Shown here piece by piece: positions 25,001 to 37,193 of a stretch of DNA of 64,000 bases. The translations under genes and the position numbers were made by a program. How positions within the stretch are numbered: position 1 is the stretch's first letter; each line of letters starts with the position of its first letter. The stretch comes from Rotaria macrura (lineage: Eukaryota; Rotifera; Eurotatoria; Philodinida; Philodinidae): assembly GCA_900239685.1 (NCBI GenBank), contig OENT01000740.1, forward strand, positions 5,117 to 69,116. Direction: 5' to 3'. Below the pieces are notes generated by a model that worked only from the letters and a program-made list of their open reading frames with translations, was not told where the DNA came from and did no database searches.

Positions 25001-25227
25001 AAAATTCTTCGAATCATTTGCTTTTGATTAAAAAATAATTGAATGAAATCATGTTTTATTAAAATGAGAAATTAGACATTGATTGTGTCGCTTCTTTTTT
25101 ATTGCTTGCTGCTGTCAACGAAAACTATCGTCGTTGAATTATATATTCTCGGTTGTTCTGTCAGTGAGATTCTTTCACTTGGTAAGAAGAACAAGTTATT
25201 GATTTAAACAAGAAAAAAGCAGAAACA
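22033..25227. other. intergenic, no supported gene
   Basis: About 3.2 kb between tRNA-Ile and MEK. A stretch of slightly higher GC at 22397-22640 is open in one minus-strand frame for about 81 codons but has no start codon until near its end. I treat it as chance or a decayed exon. The final few hundred bases should include the MEK promoter. Confidence 0.45.
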
Positions 25228-27889
25228 ATGCCAAGAGGTGAATCAGTACCGTTGGGTAAAAATAAATTTGGGTTAACTCTACCTCAAGTACCAAAGGAAA
25301 CAGTCGAACATAATCCTAACGAAAATGGGTATGTAATAAATACGTCTACAGAGAAGTGATTTATTTTGATTTACTATTATATTTGAATATTTTTTCAATA
25401 TTCAGTATTCCGGATGTATGTATTGAACGTTTACAAGAAGAGTTCAATCAATTACATTGTACTGATAAACAAAAAGATCGTATGGAAGAATTTTTCAATT
25501 CGAAACGTGCTGTTGGAGAATTAAAAAACGATGATCTCGCTAACATTTGTGAATTAGGTCAAGGAAATGGTGGTGTCGTTTGGAAAGTTCGACATAAACC
25601 AACCAATAAGATCATGGCAAGAAAGGTAGATTTCGAAACTAAAATATTATTTAGATATATTTTTATGAATCGACGAAAACCGAAATTTGAATTTCGAAGT
25701 ATTTTATTGCTTGGCTAATTCGAAGTGAAGTTATCTGTGCAACAAAAGTTGAATACACTTTTTAAATTCGGTTCTCGTTTGTTCTATGAATGATTAAAGA
25801 ATTGAGAAATATCTTTCCAATAACAGATTATTCATCAGTATCGAGCATATGACTCATCATAATACTTTGCATTGATTTCCCTAGTGTACCATGTAAAATA
25901 TTCCTGTAGGTTTCATTTTTAAAGTTATCCAAACGATTTAAAATTAACAAAAACGAAACACTTGACGCTTTCGTTTTGTTTTTGCTTGTATGGCTACTTG
26001 TTTAGTATTGTTCATTAATGAAGTGTGATGATCATTGGTGTAATTGGTGTCATTGGTTTTGGAATTCTCTCTCACCAGGAAAGGTAGATTTCATGCATGG
26101 CTCAATACAAACGAAAAAAAAATCTAGTTCTCCGATATTATTCTTAGACGTTTTGTTTCTCATATATTCAAGTTGTATAGTTTATGTTATTCTGTGTGTA
26201 TTTTAGAGTATCTATTTGGAAGTGAAGCCTGCTATAAAAAATCAAATTGTTCGAGAACTAAAAGTAAATTAGATTGTACTTGCAATGGGATATTTACCAT
26301 TGTTATTCTTTTTTCATTTTATTTAGGTTCTTCATCAATGCAATTCACCATATATTGTAGGATTTTTTGGAACATTTGCAGCTGAAGGACAAATTAATAT
26401 TTGCATGGAATATATGGTAAAAAATGAAACAATAAATTTTAATTGTCTGGATAAGATTTATATCAGACAAATGAGATTAACTTTCGAGTGTCTGACACAA
26501 AACATTAATCATACATTTTTCCATTCTAAATCTATTATTTTTGTAGAATAGATATCTACAATTTTTCTTAGATATCAATCGAATGTCTATTGATCAAAGT
26601 CACCTACGTACCATCTGTAGGACATTTTTCTGTATACTTTTTGCTCTAGGAAAACGAAGAGAGAATTGTTCAACACTCGCAAATTTAATATAACCCAACG
26701 AAAACAAGAGATTCTCATTCTGAAGAATTTTTATTTATGACTATGTATAGTTTTCTTTTTTTTTCAGGACGGTGGTTCATTAGATTTAATTCTAAAGAAA
26801 GTCATGCGTATTCCTGAACATATCCTTGGCAAAATAACTGTTGCTGTAAGTTATAGATTTTCATTATTTAAAATAAGTCACCATTGTTTTCAGGTTCTTC
26901 GTGGTTTAAGTTATCTTCGTGAACGACATCGTATTATGCATCGAGGTTTGTTATATTTATAACATGAATCTATTTAATTAATTATTTTATTTAGATATCA
27001 AACCATCAAATATTCTCATTAATTATCAAGGTAAATGATTTATATATAAATAAAAATAAACTTATAAAACTAATTATATCTAAACAACAGGTGAAATAAA
27101 ATTGTGTGATTTCGGTGTTAGTGCGCAATTGATTGATTCACAATTGCAAACATTTATCGGTACTCGATCGTATATGTCGGTAAGGAATAGGGTTTATTTG
27201 TATTGATATTTAAATATATTGACTAAAAATTTATATTATTCTCTAGCCTGAAAGACTTGAAGGTGCTCAATATGGAATAATGAGTGATGTATGGTCATTA
27301 GGTCTATCACTGATTGAAATGGCTCTTGGCCGATATCCTATACCACCACCATCAAAAAATGATATCGATGATCTATTTAAAGAAGATCCACATGGATGTC
27401 GACCTCGACCAGAAGGTTTACTTTAAGAGAGAAAAAAAAACAACATACGTTTCAATAGTAATATTATTTTCGAAATTTAGGATATGGATCTTACAAAGTT
27501 TTAGCAATATTTGAATTAATGGAATGGATTGTTAATGAGCCACCACCATCATTACCAAAATCATTTTTTTCTCCTGAATTTTCGGATTTTATTGATCTCT
27601 GGTAAATAATTGTTTTTGGATTCTCTTTTCTTCTTATTTTCAATTTTAGTTTAAAGAAAAGTACAACTGAACGAGCTGATTTGAACACACTTTTAGTATG
27701 ATAACTAATATTATTTTAATTCTATTCACTTCATACATTTTTCTCGAATTATTCTTTTAGCATCATCCATTCTATAAACGGTATGAAACTGAAAGTGATA
27801 ATCAAGATGTTGCTTCATGGATACGACAAGTAGGTCGGACGGATCAAAATACAATTGATGATAATAATAATCGGTACGGTGGAAGTTAA
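25228..27889 (+). CDS. MAP2K1/2: MAP kinase kinase of the MEK1/2 type (12 exons)
   Basis: Dual-specificity kinase that phosphorylates ERK in the Ras-Raf-MEK-ERK cascade in the cytoplasm. Exons: 25228-25328, 25406-25625, 26207-26263, 26327-26416, 26768-26845, 26894-26945, 26995-27030, 27091-27179, 27247-27415, 27481-27601, 27650-27695 and 27761-27889. They join in phase to 395 aa, close to human MEK1 (393). Motifs: glycine loop [10 protein letters not shown] (83-92), catalytic Lys107 in [26 protein letters not shown] (198-207), [11 protein letters not shown] (218-228), activation-loop Ser228 and Thr232, GTRSYMSPERL (235-245), the family hallmark GRYPIPPP, and [10 protein letters not shown]. 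The conserved MEK residue at the second activation site is Ser; here it is Thr. The proline-rich insert between GRYPIPPP and the next helix is shorter than in vertebrates. Start chosen at the first ATG of exon 1. Confidence 0.96.
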
Positions 27890-28381
27890 CAGTCTAATAG
27901 ATACTGAGAACACCGAGTCAGATGTGTAATGTTTTTTTTTATGGACATGATAACAGTAATAAGATGTATGAAAAGAAAAGTACAAAAAAATACCTATCTT
28001 TTTAAATAAATGTCGTTCGTCCGTTGTTTCTACATATATATTTGTGTGTGTGCATGTGTTTCTTTTTAATTGTACAGTTTCTTGTGGTTTTCTGCATCAT
28101 TTTAAAATATGAGAAGTGTTTATTTTATGCATACGGTGATTTATTCATGCGCTTCTTTTTCAACTTAACAATTCATGTTTGTTTTTTCTTCTAATGGAAC
28201 TAAGAGAGAAAAAAAAACACGCTTTATCAATTTCATTCCAGTGTAACTAATTATTTTTTATATTTTACATTGCTTTCACCATATCAGTATATAGACTTTA
28301 ATTTAGTGCGAAAAAAATCAGAGGTTCTCGTATGTTTTCAACTGTGTTTCGTTTCTTATTTCATTAAAGATAATTTAAACT
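27890..28381. other. spacer between MEK and TCP11-like gene with AATAAA at 28005-28010
   Basis: About 490 nt separating two genes on the same strand. AATAAA at 28005-28010 is the likely MEK polyadenylation signal. The rest is T-rich sequence and a short (GT)n tract near 28043-28055, and presumably carries the TCP11-like promoter. Confidence 0.55.
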
Positions 28382-31300
28382 ATGTCGGATGAAAATGATG
28401 AGAAAGTACCTGAAGAACATCAACCATTGGGAGCAGTGCTTGGTTGGCTGAATCTTTCACCAACATTACCCAATAATCAAGATGGCACGGCAGGAGGTTT
28501 GTTATACAATCTATTTCTTTCTATCGATCGGAACACGGTGCAACAAACACTATGTAACTACATTCTTCTGGACGATTAGACTTGTGAGAAGTGCTGCATG
28601 AAATTTTTTTTCTAAAATGTACTAAGACACTCAAAACATCATCGTCGATGCGCATGAATACTTGAACCTTGTCTTAAATGATATCGGATGTCAGTTCAAT
28701 TTCGATTGTTACAAATATATTTTTAGTGATGTCTAGAAAAATAGTTGGAAAGTAGAAAATAATGAACTGATAGATAGTCGTTCGGAATTCTACTAAGATT
28801 ATACATGAAAACTAAGATGAAATTAGCAATTTTTGAACATTTCATTTGTTTATCAAAAGAAGAATTTTGCGTGTACGATTTATACTTTGCCATAAAGAAT
28901 TGACTTTCTTAGAAAATCTAGTCATAATCAGAAAGAAATAAACATTTAGAAATCGTATCAGGTATGGACAGAAATTATTTTCGAATTACACACTAACACA
29001 TGATTATTTCTATATTAACGGAAATAAAGGTAATAAAAAGTTTTTGTCATTCTTAACTGATCATTTGTCTTAGAAAAAAAAAAGACGTATGCTGTTAAGT
29101 ATGTTTCGTTTTTTCCTGAAACTTCATTGATACAAATTGAATTTTAGTGATATGTTTTCCTAATGATCGTTTAAATTTAATTAATTCAGGTTCTTCTCCA
29201 AGATTAATTGAATACAATCAATTACTCGAAGCTAATCGTAATGCACAAAATCTTCAACTTGCACATGAAATTGTGTTCAATAAAGATTTTCAACTTCAAC
29301 TACCAGAATATGAGAAAGGAAGGTAAGAAAACGTTGAATTCAATTGATATTTAATAGTAAAAAGAAAGATTACTTATTGTAGTAGTTAGAAATTCGTTTC
29401 TAATTAATTCTTGAGACAGTTTCAATAGATCTTATGTTATTTAAAAAGAAAATTCTTCAAGAGAATGATTCATGATAATTGCAACGTACTATTTGAAAAC
29501 TAATGATGTTTATCTAGTTATCAAAAGCAAAAACCTAATTATTTTTGAAGTTCATTTTGTATTTTTATTTTTGTTGACAATGTACTTCTTCCGCATTGAG
29601 AAACCCTTTAGTTATTTTAATTAACCAATCTGAAGGAAGAAATCGAACGGAAAATAGAAATTAAAAACAACATATTTTCTTTAGCGGAAGAAGAAAATTA
29701 ATGCCACGATTATGCAAGCAAGTAAAAATAGTTGTTAAGATCTGATATTATCCCACCAGAAGTAGTCCGTTCATGAACATCATGTGTTATCCAGGTCATT
29801 CTTTCATATGTACTTGGGCCTAGAGCATTAAAAGTAATTGAAATAAAGTAAAACGAATTCAACATGATTGTGCAAGTGGCTGTGCGGATATGATCGAAAA
29901 ATGAAGCTGACATAGTTAAGAGTATGGATTACTGTCGGTGAATAAAGGTCTTATACTAATCAACGTAATCCACATCGGCATCTGCACTATGCATGTCATA
30001 GCTATATAAATTTCATCATTTCTATTTGCGATTAACTAAGAAAAAAGAAGTCAACTATGGATTTGTGCACATAGTTTATATTATGTGTCTGTGACCGTAC
30101 ATGAGAGTACTATCGTCAAAAACATCGCATATCTATGTTGTGTATTTCAGCTTAGAGAAAAACTGTCTTTTTTTAAATGTTATTGAATCTATGAAGCGAA
30201 CATATACTATTCAGATGGTATGCTGGATCTTAAGGATTACCAGCATAGGACATCTTTGTTTCTCAATGCTTGGATTCGGCTTTGTGGATATACTTTTCCA
30301 ATTGACAAAAACAAATTAGTTTGTTACTCTATGAAAACCTTGGAAAGAGTTGCTTTATTTTTCATTCTCAATATGAGAATTGACAGATACAGAAATGATT
30401 ACGATAAGAGAATTCAACGAGAAAATTTACTGAAAATAACAAATTGATTAATCGATATGCCAACCGGATCGATCAACTCAAGAATATCAACTGATTTCAT
30501 CGATCATCTACTACTGAATGGCAATGAATTTGATCATGTAGCATTTTAAAGAAACAAAATTTCATACAAAAAAAAATTCTATATTTCAGAAATATAGAAA
30601 TTTCAAACGTCAAAACTTGTTTATTCAATGCAAAATATTATTTTTACTAGTGAAAAAAAAATGTTATTTTCTGCCATCAACAAAACTAACCTTTAGACCT
30701 GAGAAAGAAGGATATTCACTGTCTATTTACAAACGTACTAAATGTGATGAAGACGAACGATTAGTTGATCACTTTAATTATTGTATTACATTTTTAATAA
30801 AAAAACTATATATATATATATATTGATTTTTAGTATTGCTGAAAAAGTTCATGGCACAATGCATAGAGCATTCTGGGATGTTTTAAGAGAAGATCTAGCT
30901 GCTGATCCACCACGTTATGAACATGTGGTTAAATTGATTGGTGAAGCTAAAGAAGTTTGTCATTTTTAATTTTCTAAATTTTCGATCGAAATAAATTGCT
31001 TTTAAGGATCTTAAAAGTGTTATGTTACCTCATCAAACAACTCTAAAAGCTGAAATTGATGAAGCAATCGATCTCGAAACAGTAGAACGTCGATTCGCAG
31101 CGAAAGAAGTAGATCCTCATGAATATACAAGATATTTTATTAATCAAATGGCTCACCTTTGTGCTCAATGTCGAGATGAAAATATTGAAAAATTACGAAC
31201 AATCGAAGAGCCAATCGAATGTTTTAGGTTCACATCTATTTCAATATTAACCTGTTTTGTTTTCTATGATCAAGATCTGCTTTTTATTTTTTAATGTACA

Positions 31301-34300
31301 GAAATATAATGGAAGTGTTAAGTTTAATGAAAGTTGATATGGCTAATTTTAATATTCGACAGTATCGACCGCTTCTACAACAACAAGCAATTGAGTATGA
31401 AAAATCAACATTTGCTAAATTTATGGAAAATCAACGCGGTTTGATTTCTTCTTCTGTTCAATGAAAAAAAAAACTGGAAAATGTTGTTGATTTGTTTTTT
31501 TCTCAAAGGCATGGGTATTGATCCATTGGCATCAACATGTCAATGGCTTCAACGTGCTTTTAATCGATTAAAAGAAAAAGATACGATCGGTAGCTACCAA
31601 ATTCCTGCAGATAAAACAGCATCAAGTCAAAATTCGAGTTTACTATCGGTTCTTAACGAAGCGTATTGTGAAATTTTACTTTGGAATCCAAAACATTCAT
31701 TTCCTGAAGTAATTAATTATTTCAATATTCTAATTCAGAAGAGTATTGTTTTCTACATGAAGTAAAAACTCGACAGGAATCTTTGTCTTATGTATCGAAT
31801 TCAGTTTAGTCAATTATGAGAAAAGACTAACTTCCTTCTAAACTAGTTTTAAAACAATCTATGAAGAAAATTGATGGTTACATTCATGGATGAGTCTTGT
31901 TCATGTTTATTTCTTAGAGAATAAATTTTTGATATTGAAAAACGAACAAAACATGCAATGGAAAAGTCTTAGCACAAATGTCGAAATTTGTCGAGTCATC
32001 TTGATGACTTCTTAATCAATCAAACTGCTTTTCTTTGCAATCTGAGGGATTTGTATTTTTCAATTGTTACGAGCTTTAACAGTTAAATTCGAACGAAAAG
32101 GACATCACAAACGTTATAAGTATGAAGTTTCAGTAAAACTATTAGCGGTCGCACATATTCGTTTTTACGCGAGTTGACCCAAAATATGTTCAATCACGAA
32201 ATTTTAGAAGACAAATAATTCCAAGGATATTTCTTTTGATCGCTATTAAATAGTCAGGTGATCGAGAGAACGAATTGACTGGCGGATCGACATTTTTCCA
32301 ACGAAACGTTTGCTCATTTTTGAACGACTTGAAAGCATTTGAGACGAGTCGAAGTCTATAGATTAGAACCAGATTTTTCTGTTCTTTCTAAAGACAAGTG
32401 TAGACTACTTTCAAAAGTTTTTAAAACTACTTTTAACGACGCATCAAAACAGATGTTTGCGAAGATAGCATCATTTATTGCATAGGGTCATTTTGTACAA
32501 CTGACATTTAGTTACAAGATGTTATTTTTAATGAACTTCTATGCCTTTTTTTTCAAACAAATGGATTTCTCAAAAATAGGGATGCAGAGAAAACGAAAAT
32601 TTCAGTGTCTTCTCTAATAACCAACAAAATTCAACTAGTACGTTTCGTTAGCCGAAATTTGTTGTACGATTCAACGGAGTGATAATGGTTCCAACTGTTA
32701 GTTTCGCATCTCAATAGTTAAAATATGAAATAGTGCAAATAATTTTCCCGTTCCAACTAATTTTTCAAAGATTCCATTCACTTATCACGAATGAAAAAGT
32801 GACACGAAATTCATAAACTCAAATTAAAAAAAGACCACTAAACTCTGATTCTAATCCATAGGTTTTGATTCGTCCGAAACACTTTCAAGTGAGTTGAAAG
32901 CGAACAAATATTTTGTTCGAAAACTTGCAGCTCACCCGTTATTTAAACTCCATCAGAAGAAACTACCAATACACAAGTCATGATACAGGGAAATAGAACC
33001 AATTTAGAATACTATGCAGAGAAAAAACCTGGTCTTGTGAAGAAACTACGAGCCAGATACAGTGTTTATATGATGTCGAAAGGGAAAAATTTTTCAGCCC
33101 GTACACATTCTCATTCTCTGGATTCTAAAAGAAATGAGTTGGAGACTAACACAAGTATAGGACTGTAACACACTTCACATTCATGAGCATGAATGTATCA
33201 ATAGAAATCGAATATTTTCAGAAAAATCTACCGTCTTATTCCGAAATCAGTATTCATTTTGACTACGAACTGTGTAATACTGATGAATAAATGATGATTA
33301 AAAATTCATCCCATTCATAGTTCAATTACGATGAACACTATATTTTCGTTGATTTTTTAAAAAAAGATCCTTTAATTTTTCTTCTTCCATAGACATTATC
33401 ATTAGATGAAGTTCGTTATAATGAAGTTCACGTAGCAACAATGCGTTTCTTAATAATATCAACAGTAATGACTGTACTATCACATTTAACAGGTTCAATT
33501 TTACGTGAATATGAATCTATTAAAAATCAACTGAAATCAGAAATTATTATTCTATTAGATGATTTTCCACAGAAAAGGTTTGTTCATAAAATATGTATCT
33601 TTTTTAATTATTATACTTATGTGTTTTGTTTTTTCGTTTGTTAGAAAATTAAAAGATATTTTAATATCGATTAGTGAACAAGTTGTTAAAACAACACGAG
33701 ATGAATTAAATAAATATGATAAAGCAAAAATTGTTATTGACAATGAACAAGCTATAAAAGATTCTATACAAGCTATTGGTGAACATCATCTTAACGAACA
33801 CCCTGTTTTTAAATTACTTTGTAAGTTAAATTATCATTCGAAAAATTGGATATAACTGTGTGACTCTCAAAGATTGAGCTATATCTTGACTTCATTGGAT
33901 CGTCTTCTATTGCCGTCGACGCTATAAAACATATTTATTTAAGGAGTTCAAAATAATTTGATGAATGTTTTACCATGATGTCTTTTTGATAGCTGTTTGT
34001 AGAAACAAATTTGTGAAGGGCACCTAATTTCATCATCATTAGGCTTGTTGTCTTAGCTTATGACATAGATCAAAAGAATTGTTTCAAAATGAGAAAGTTT
34101 CTAGGAATATGAGCGTCTTCAGAGGCTTCAAATGAGAAGGGTCCGTTTCAATGGGTGCATTATCATGACTTTCCATCATTCCAAAATCGTTATAGTTCGA
34201 CCGAATGACATGAGAACATTTAAATGTCTTGCTTTAGTGTAAGTTTCAGCTCTCTGTCATATTACGCTATACAGTTATGAAAATACGAAGGTCTAAAATG

Positions 34301-34854
34301 GATGAGTGTGTTCCTCGTGAACTGGTCGAATAGTTGAAGTTAAATATTAATTTACATGAAAGCAGATCGTCGAAACTTTTCTGTATAGTTGCATTTAGTC
34401 AACGGTATCTACTGTACGAAAGAGTTCCATTCTTTAGAAAAGAAAACTCAAGTGTTAACGATAGACTGACTTGTGATCTTCAATAAATTTAAGAGTAGTA
34501 TTTTGAATTGAAAATTTTCAATGAAGCTATGTATCAAATTTTTTATAATAAAGGTTAGATCTTCTGATTCCACTTCACTGGGTAGTCTAGGTATTTATTT
34601 CAGTTTAATTGATAATTCTGTTTTTCTTACATTAAGTTCAACGCTTCATACAATTCGTTCACCATCTATTGGATGATGCATCAGCAACTGGCACATCTGC
34701 ATCTAATTTAGAAATACCCAATGGTTTAAATATTGTCAGAAATGAAGTACTATCAACAGTCAGTTTCTTTCTTCGTTTAATCACTTATAATAAAATGGTT
34801 TTTAACGAACATTATGATCGAATCATATCGCAATTGCAATCAACATCTTCATAG
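28382..34854 (+). CDS. TCP11L: T-complex protein 11 family protein (9 exons)
   Basis: Member of the TCP11 family. Vertebrate members are linked to sperm function and cAMP signalling (TCP11) or are broadly expressed (TCP11L1/2); the molecular role is poorly known. Exons: 28382-28496, 29148-29322, 30834-30954, 31007-31227, 31302-31438, 31509-31708, 33393-33577, 33645-33820 and 34637-34854. They join in phase to 515 aa, close to human TCP11L1 (509). Conserved blocks: LAHEIVFNKDFQLQ, MHRAFWDVLREDLAADPPRY, VVKLIGEAKE, MAHLCAQCRDENIEKLR, the block around LMKVDMANFNIRQYRPLL, the CQWLQ region, and a C-terminal FLRLITYNKMVFNEHYD matching the family's LVNYNKMVF motif. There are no signal peptide or membrane segments. 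Four introns are long (651, 1511, 1684 and 816 nt); the other four are 52-74 nt. The last exon start is fixed by phase because its first ATG-like codon lies inside the exon. Confidence 0.93.
29323..30833 (+). other. long TCP11-like intron, no nested gene seen
   Basis: 1511-nt intron with GTAAGA donor and TTTTTAG acceptor. Small ORFs inside (29710-29913, 30101-30319, 30220-30447) overlap in different frames and have no recognisable motif. A short (TA)n tract lies just before the acceptor, near 30807-30823. Confidence 0.55.
31709..33392 (+). other. longest TCP11-like intron, no nested gene seen
   Basis: 1684-nt intron with GTAATT donor and CCATAG acceptor. No repeat, RNA gene or nested coding region was recognised. 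Confidence 0.55.
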
Positions 34855-36377
34855 AACAAATCAACAGTCTCATTCATTTTTTTTTCATTTATTCAAGCAT
34901 TACAAAAAAAATTATTTCAATTTCACTGAAACTTTTATGCTAATTATTAACAATCGAAAAATCTGTTATACAGTTTCATTTTTTTTATTTGTTATAACTA
35001 AACAAGAATAATTGCAAATATATGGCAGATAAAAGATATTTCATATGGATTACTGTATTGAAGAGTCATTTCACTAAGATTCGATTTCAACGATTCGATT
35101 TTTTCACTGCCTCTCGTTCCACTACAAAACAATTCCACATGTGCAACTGTCGATTTCAGGATAAGCAGTTGCTATTTCATGGGCAATACATATGTTACTA
35201 CTAATTATATTTCATCAATCAATAATTTTTGTGAAACCTGCTTCTTACTCTATCATATACAGAGTCCAATCATAAGTTAGCTGTAAAAATAATAACCTCT
35301 CATGAATAGTTCAACGAAGAGGGACCACTTACATTGTTGGCATATGAAATGATTGTGCTTATCCACACCATTATTTGTTCAGGGTTTCGCCATCAAATTC
35401 ACTAACTTACTGAACGATGCTAAGTAAACTAGTTGATCATATAACTAAGTTGGTTGTCTTGAACAAATGGGGCAAGGACTTTCTATTTAGTTCAATACTA
35501 ATTCAAAATTTCAAAAATATGTCATCGTTCGTATGTTGGACAGTAAAATCCAAAAGAACTATTAAATTATATAGGGTAGAGTTTTTGAACTTCCTTCAAC
35601 AATCACCAACTGTATTTTATTAGTAATTAATCAGAAGATGTGAATTGCTTATTCTCGGAAACTTAACATTAGCAGTCGATAAATCTTGAATCGAAAAACT
35701 AGATTCGAGTATCCGTCATCCTAGTGAATGAATGTAGTTGGGATTGGTGAAAAGATTCAGATACGACGACAATCCCACTAATACCCACTTCGGACGATTG
35801 ATAGTTAGAACTAATATGTAAAAGATAGAAGCGATGGATTAGGATAAAGTTAAATGTGTTATATTGAGCAGTATGTATGTAAGGATAGCTGAAGGAATTC
35901 AATCGATGAATGAGAGATTAGAGATAAGAGTTTGAAACATCGATAGATTGTGATGAAAAGTTAGAGATAGATACACTAAATAGTAGATACGTATCAAAAG
36001 CATAGACAGAATTCAAAGTGATTTTGAATATCTGTTTAAAAATGAGAAGCATCCAACTAACAATAACATAGTGTAAGTAGTAGAGGAATCGTGTAGCGAA
36101 GTCAAATTTGAAGTTGAAAAGAAATGATTTGCACATATTCTGTCTAGACAGAAGAATTTCAATTCAGTTCTAAACATCGAAAAATTTCAAGTTCTGTTCA
36201 GTTCTTTTTACTTTCAGTTTGGAAATTTATTTGGTTTGAATTCTTGACTTTTGATCGAATGCGACGGATGGCATCAGGTCGTTTAAGAATTCGATGAGCA
36301 AACAGAATGGAGAGTGAATCGATAAGAATATGCGACTTCTCTTCATTAGAACCCAAATCTCAAATGGTTTCTTTTTC
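34855..36377. other. convergent intergenic region, nothing recognised
   Basis: Lies between the 3' ends of the TCP11-like gene (plus) and the 2OG oxygenase (minus), so it should hold only 3' UTRs and spacer. Overlapping small ORFs have no family signal. Confidence 0.5.
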
Positions 36378-37193
36378 TTATTGTTGGTGACATGGCCACC
36401 TATGTCTTATAGTAGTGGTTGTCTTTGTTGTCAAATTGTCATGTGTTTTTATGTACGATCGTTCCGTTTGAGCTCGCTCATTGTTCGAGCTGTTGTTATG
36501 TTGATCAATATTAGACTTCAATCGATACATTAGATCCGTTCTCATCAGATATTTTGAACCCGATCGTAAAATATCACCATCGTGATATTCATCGTGTAGA
36601 AAGATGAGTGCTTTTCCAGCTTCTGGTTGACATTCGAAAATAACTTTATTACTTTGTGGATTTAAAAACCGTGTACAACCACCTGCATCGGTACGATTCA
36701 AATAAATATTTACTGTCATAAAACTTCTCTCGTCAACTGATCGAACAAAGTTTCCGTCACAGTGTGCAGCAAAAGATCCATTAGGACCATATCTACAAAA
36801 TCGAAAGGCTTCATTCAATCCTATGGGTTCCCATAAACCACCACCACGATTGATAGAATTCGGAAAGTAAGACAACAAACGGTTGAATAATAGATTGGAT
36901 AATTCTTGTGAAACAATCATAACACGATCATTAGTACGATAAGATACGCGATAACCATCCAATTTTGTATATTCAGCACGTTCACTTTCATCAATATAAT
37001 GTTTACATTCAGCATTCGTTAGAAGATTATGTATGACGGCAAACCGAAGTGTCTTTTTCTTGTCGCCTAATTTATATTTAAACTCAAACCATTCGATAGT
37101 AGATTTGTAATTACCATCGTCGATGAACATTTGTAGCTCAAAACCATGTGGAGCTTTGTTGGGTAATTCAGAGTAGAGTTCATAATTATCCAT
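36378..37193 (-). CDS. 2-oxoglutarate/Fe(II) dioxygenase, prolyl 4-hydroxylase-like fold (single exon)
   Basis: A 271-aa single-exon protein with the catalytic half of the P4Hc (2OG-FeII_Oxy) domain. The iron-binding triad is visible as HCD (His144, Asp146) and distal His204 in EYHDGD. Arg218 in SKYLMRTDLMYR is the usual 2-oxoglutarate anchor. RFCRYGPNGSFAAHCDGNF and SFMTVNIYLN are typical of the family's core strands. Residues about 50-110 form the N-terminal helical part (LTNAECKHYIDESE). There is no signal peptide, no ER-retention motif and no peptide-binding domain, so it is not a collagen prolyl hydroxylase alpha subunit. A cytoplasmic or nuclear hydroxylase acting on protein or nucleic acid is possible, but the substrate is unknown. 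The C-terminal 45 residues are Asn/Thr/Arg-rich, low complexity, and absent from the family core. The lack of introns contrasts with most other genes here. Confidence 0.85.
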   Translation of the reverse strand: MDNYELYSELPNKAPHGFELQMFIDDGNYKSTIEWFEFKYKLGDKKKTLRFAVIHNLLTNAECKHYIDESERAEYTKLDGYRVSYRTNDRVMIVSQELSNLLFNRLLSYFPNSINRGGGLWEPIGLNEAFRFCRYGPNGSFAAHCDGNFVRSVDERSFMTVNIYLNRTDAGGCTRFLNPQSNKVIFECQPEAGKALIFLHDEYHDGDILRSGSKYLMRTDLMYRLKSNIDQHNNSSNNERAQTERSYIKTHDNLTTKTTTTIRHRWPCHQQ

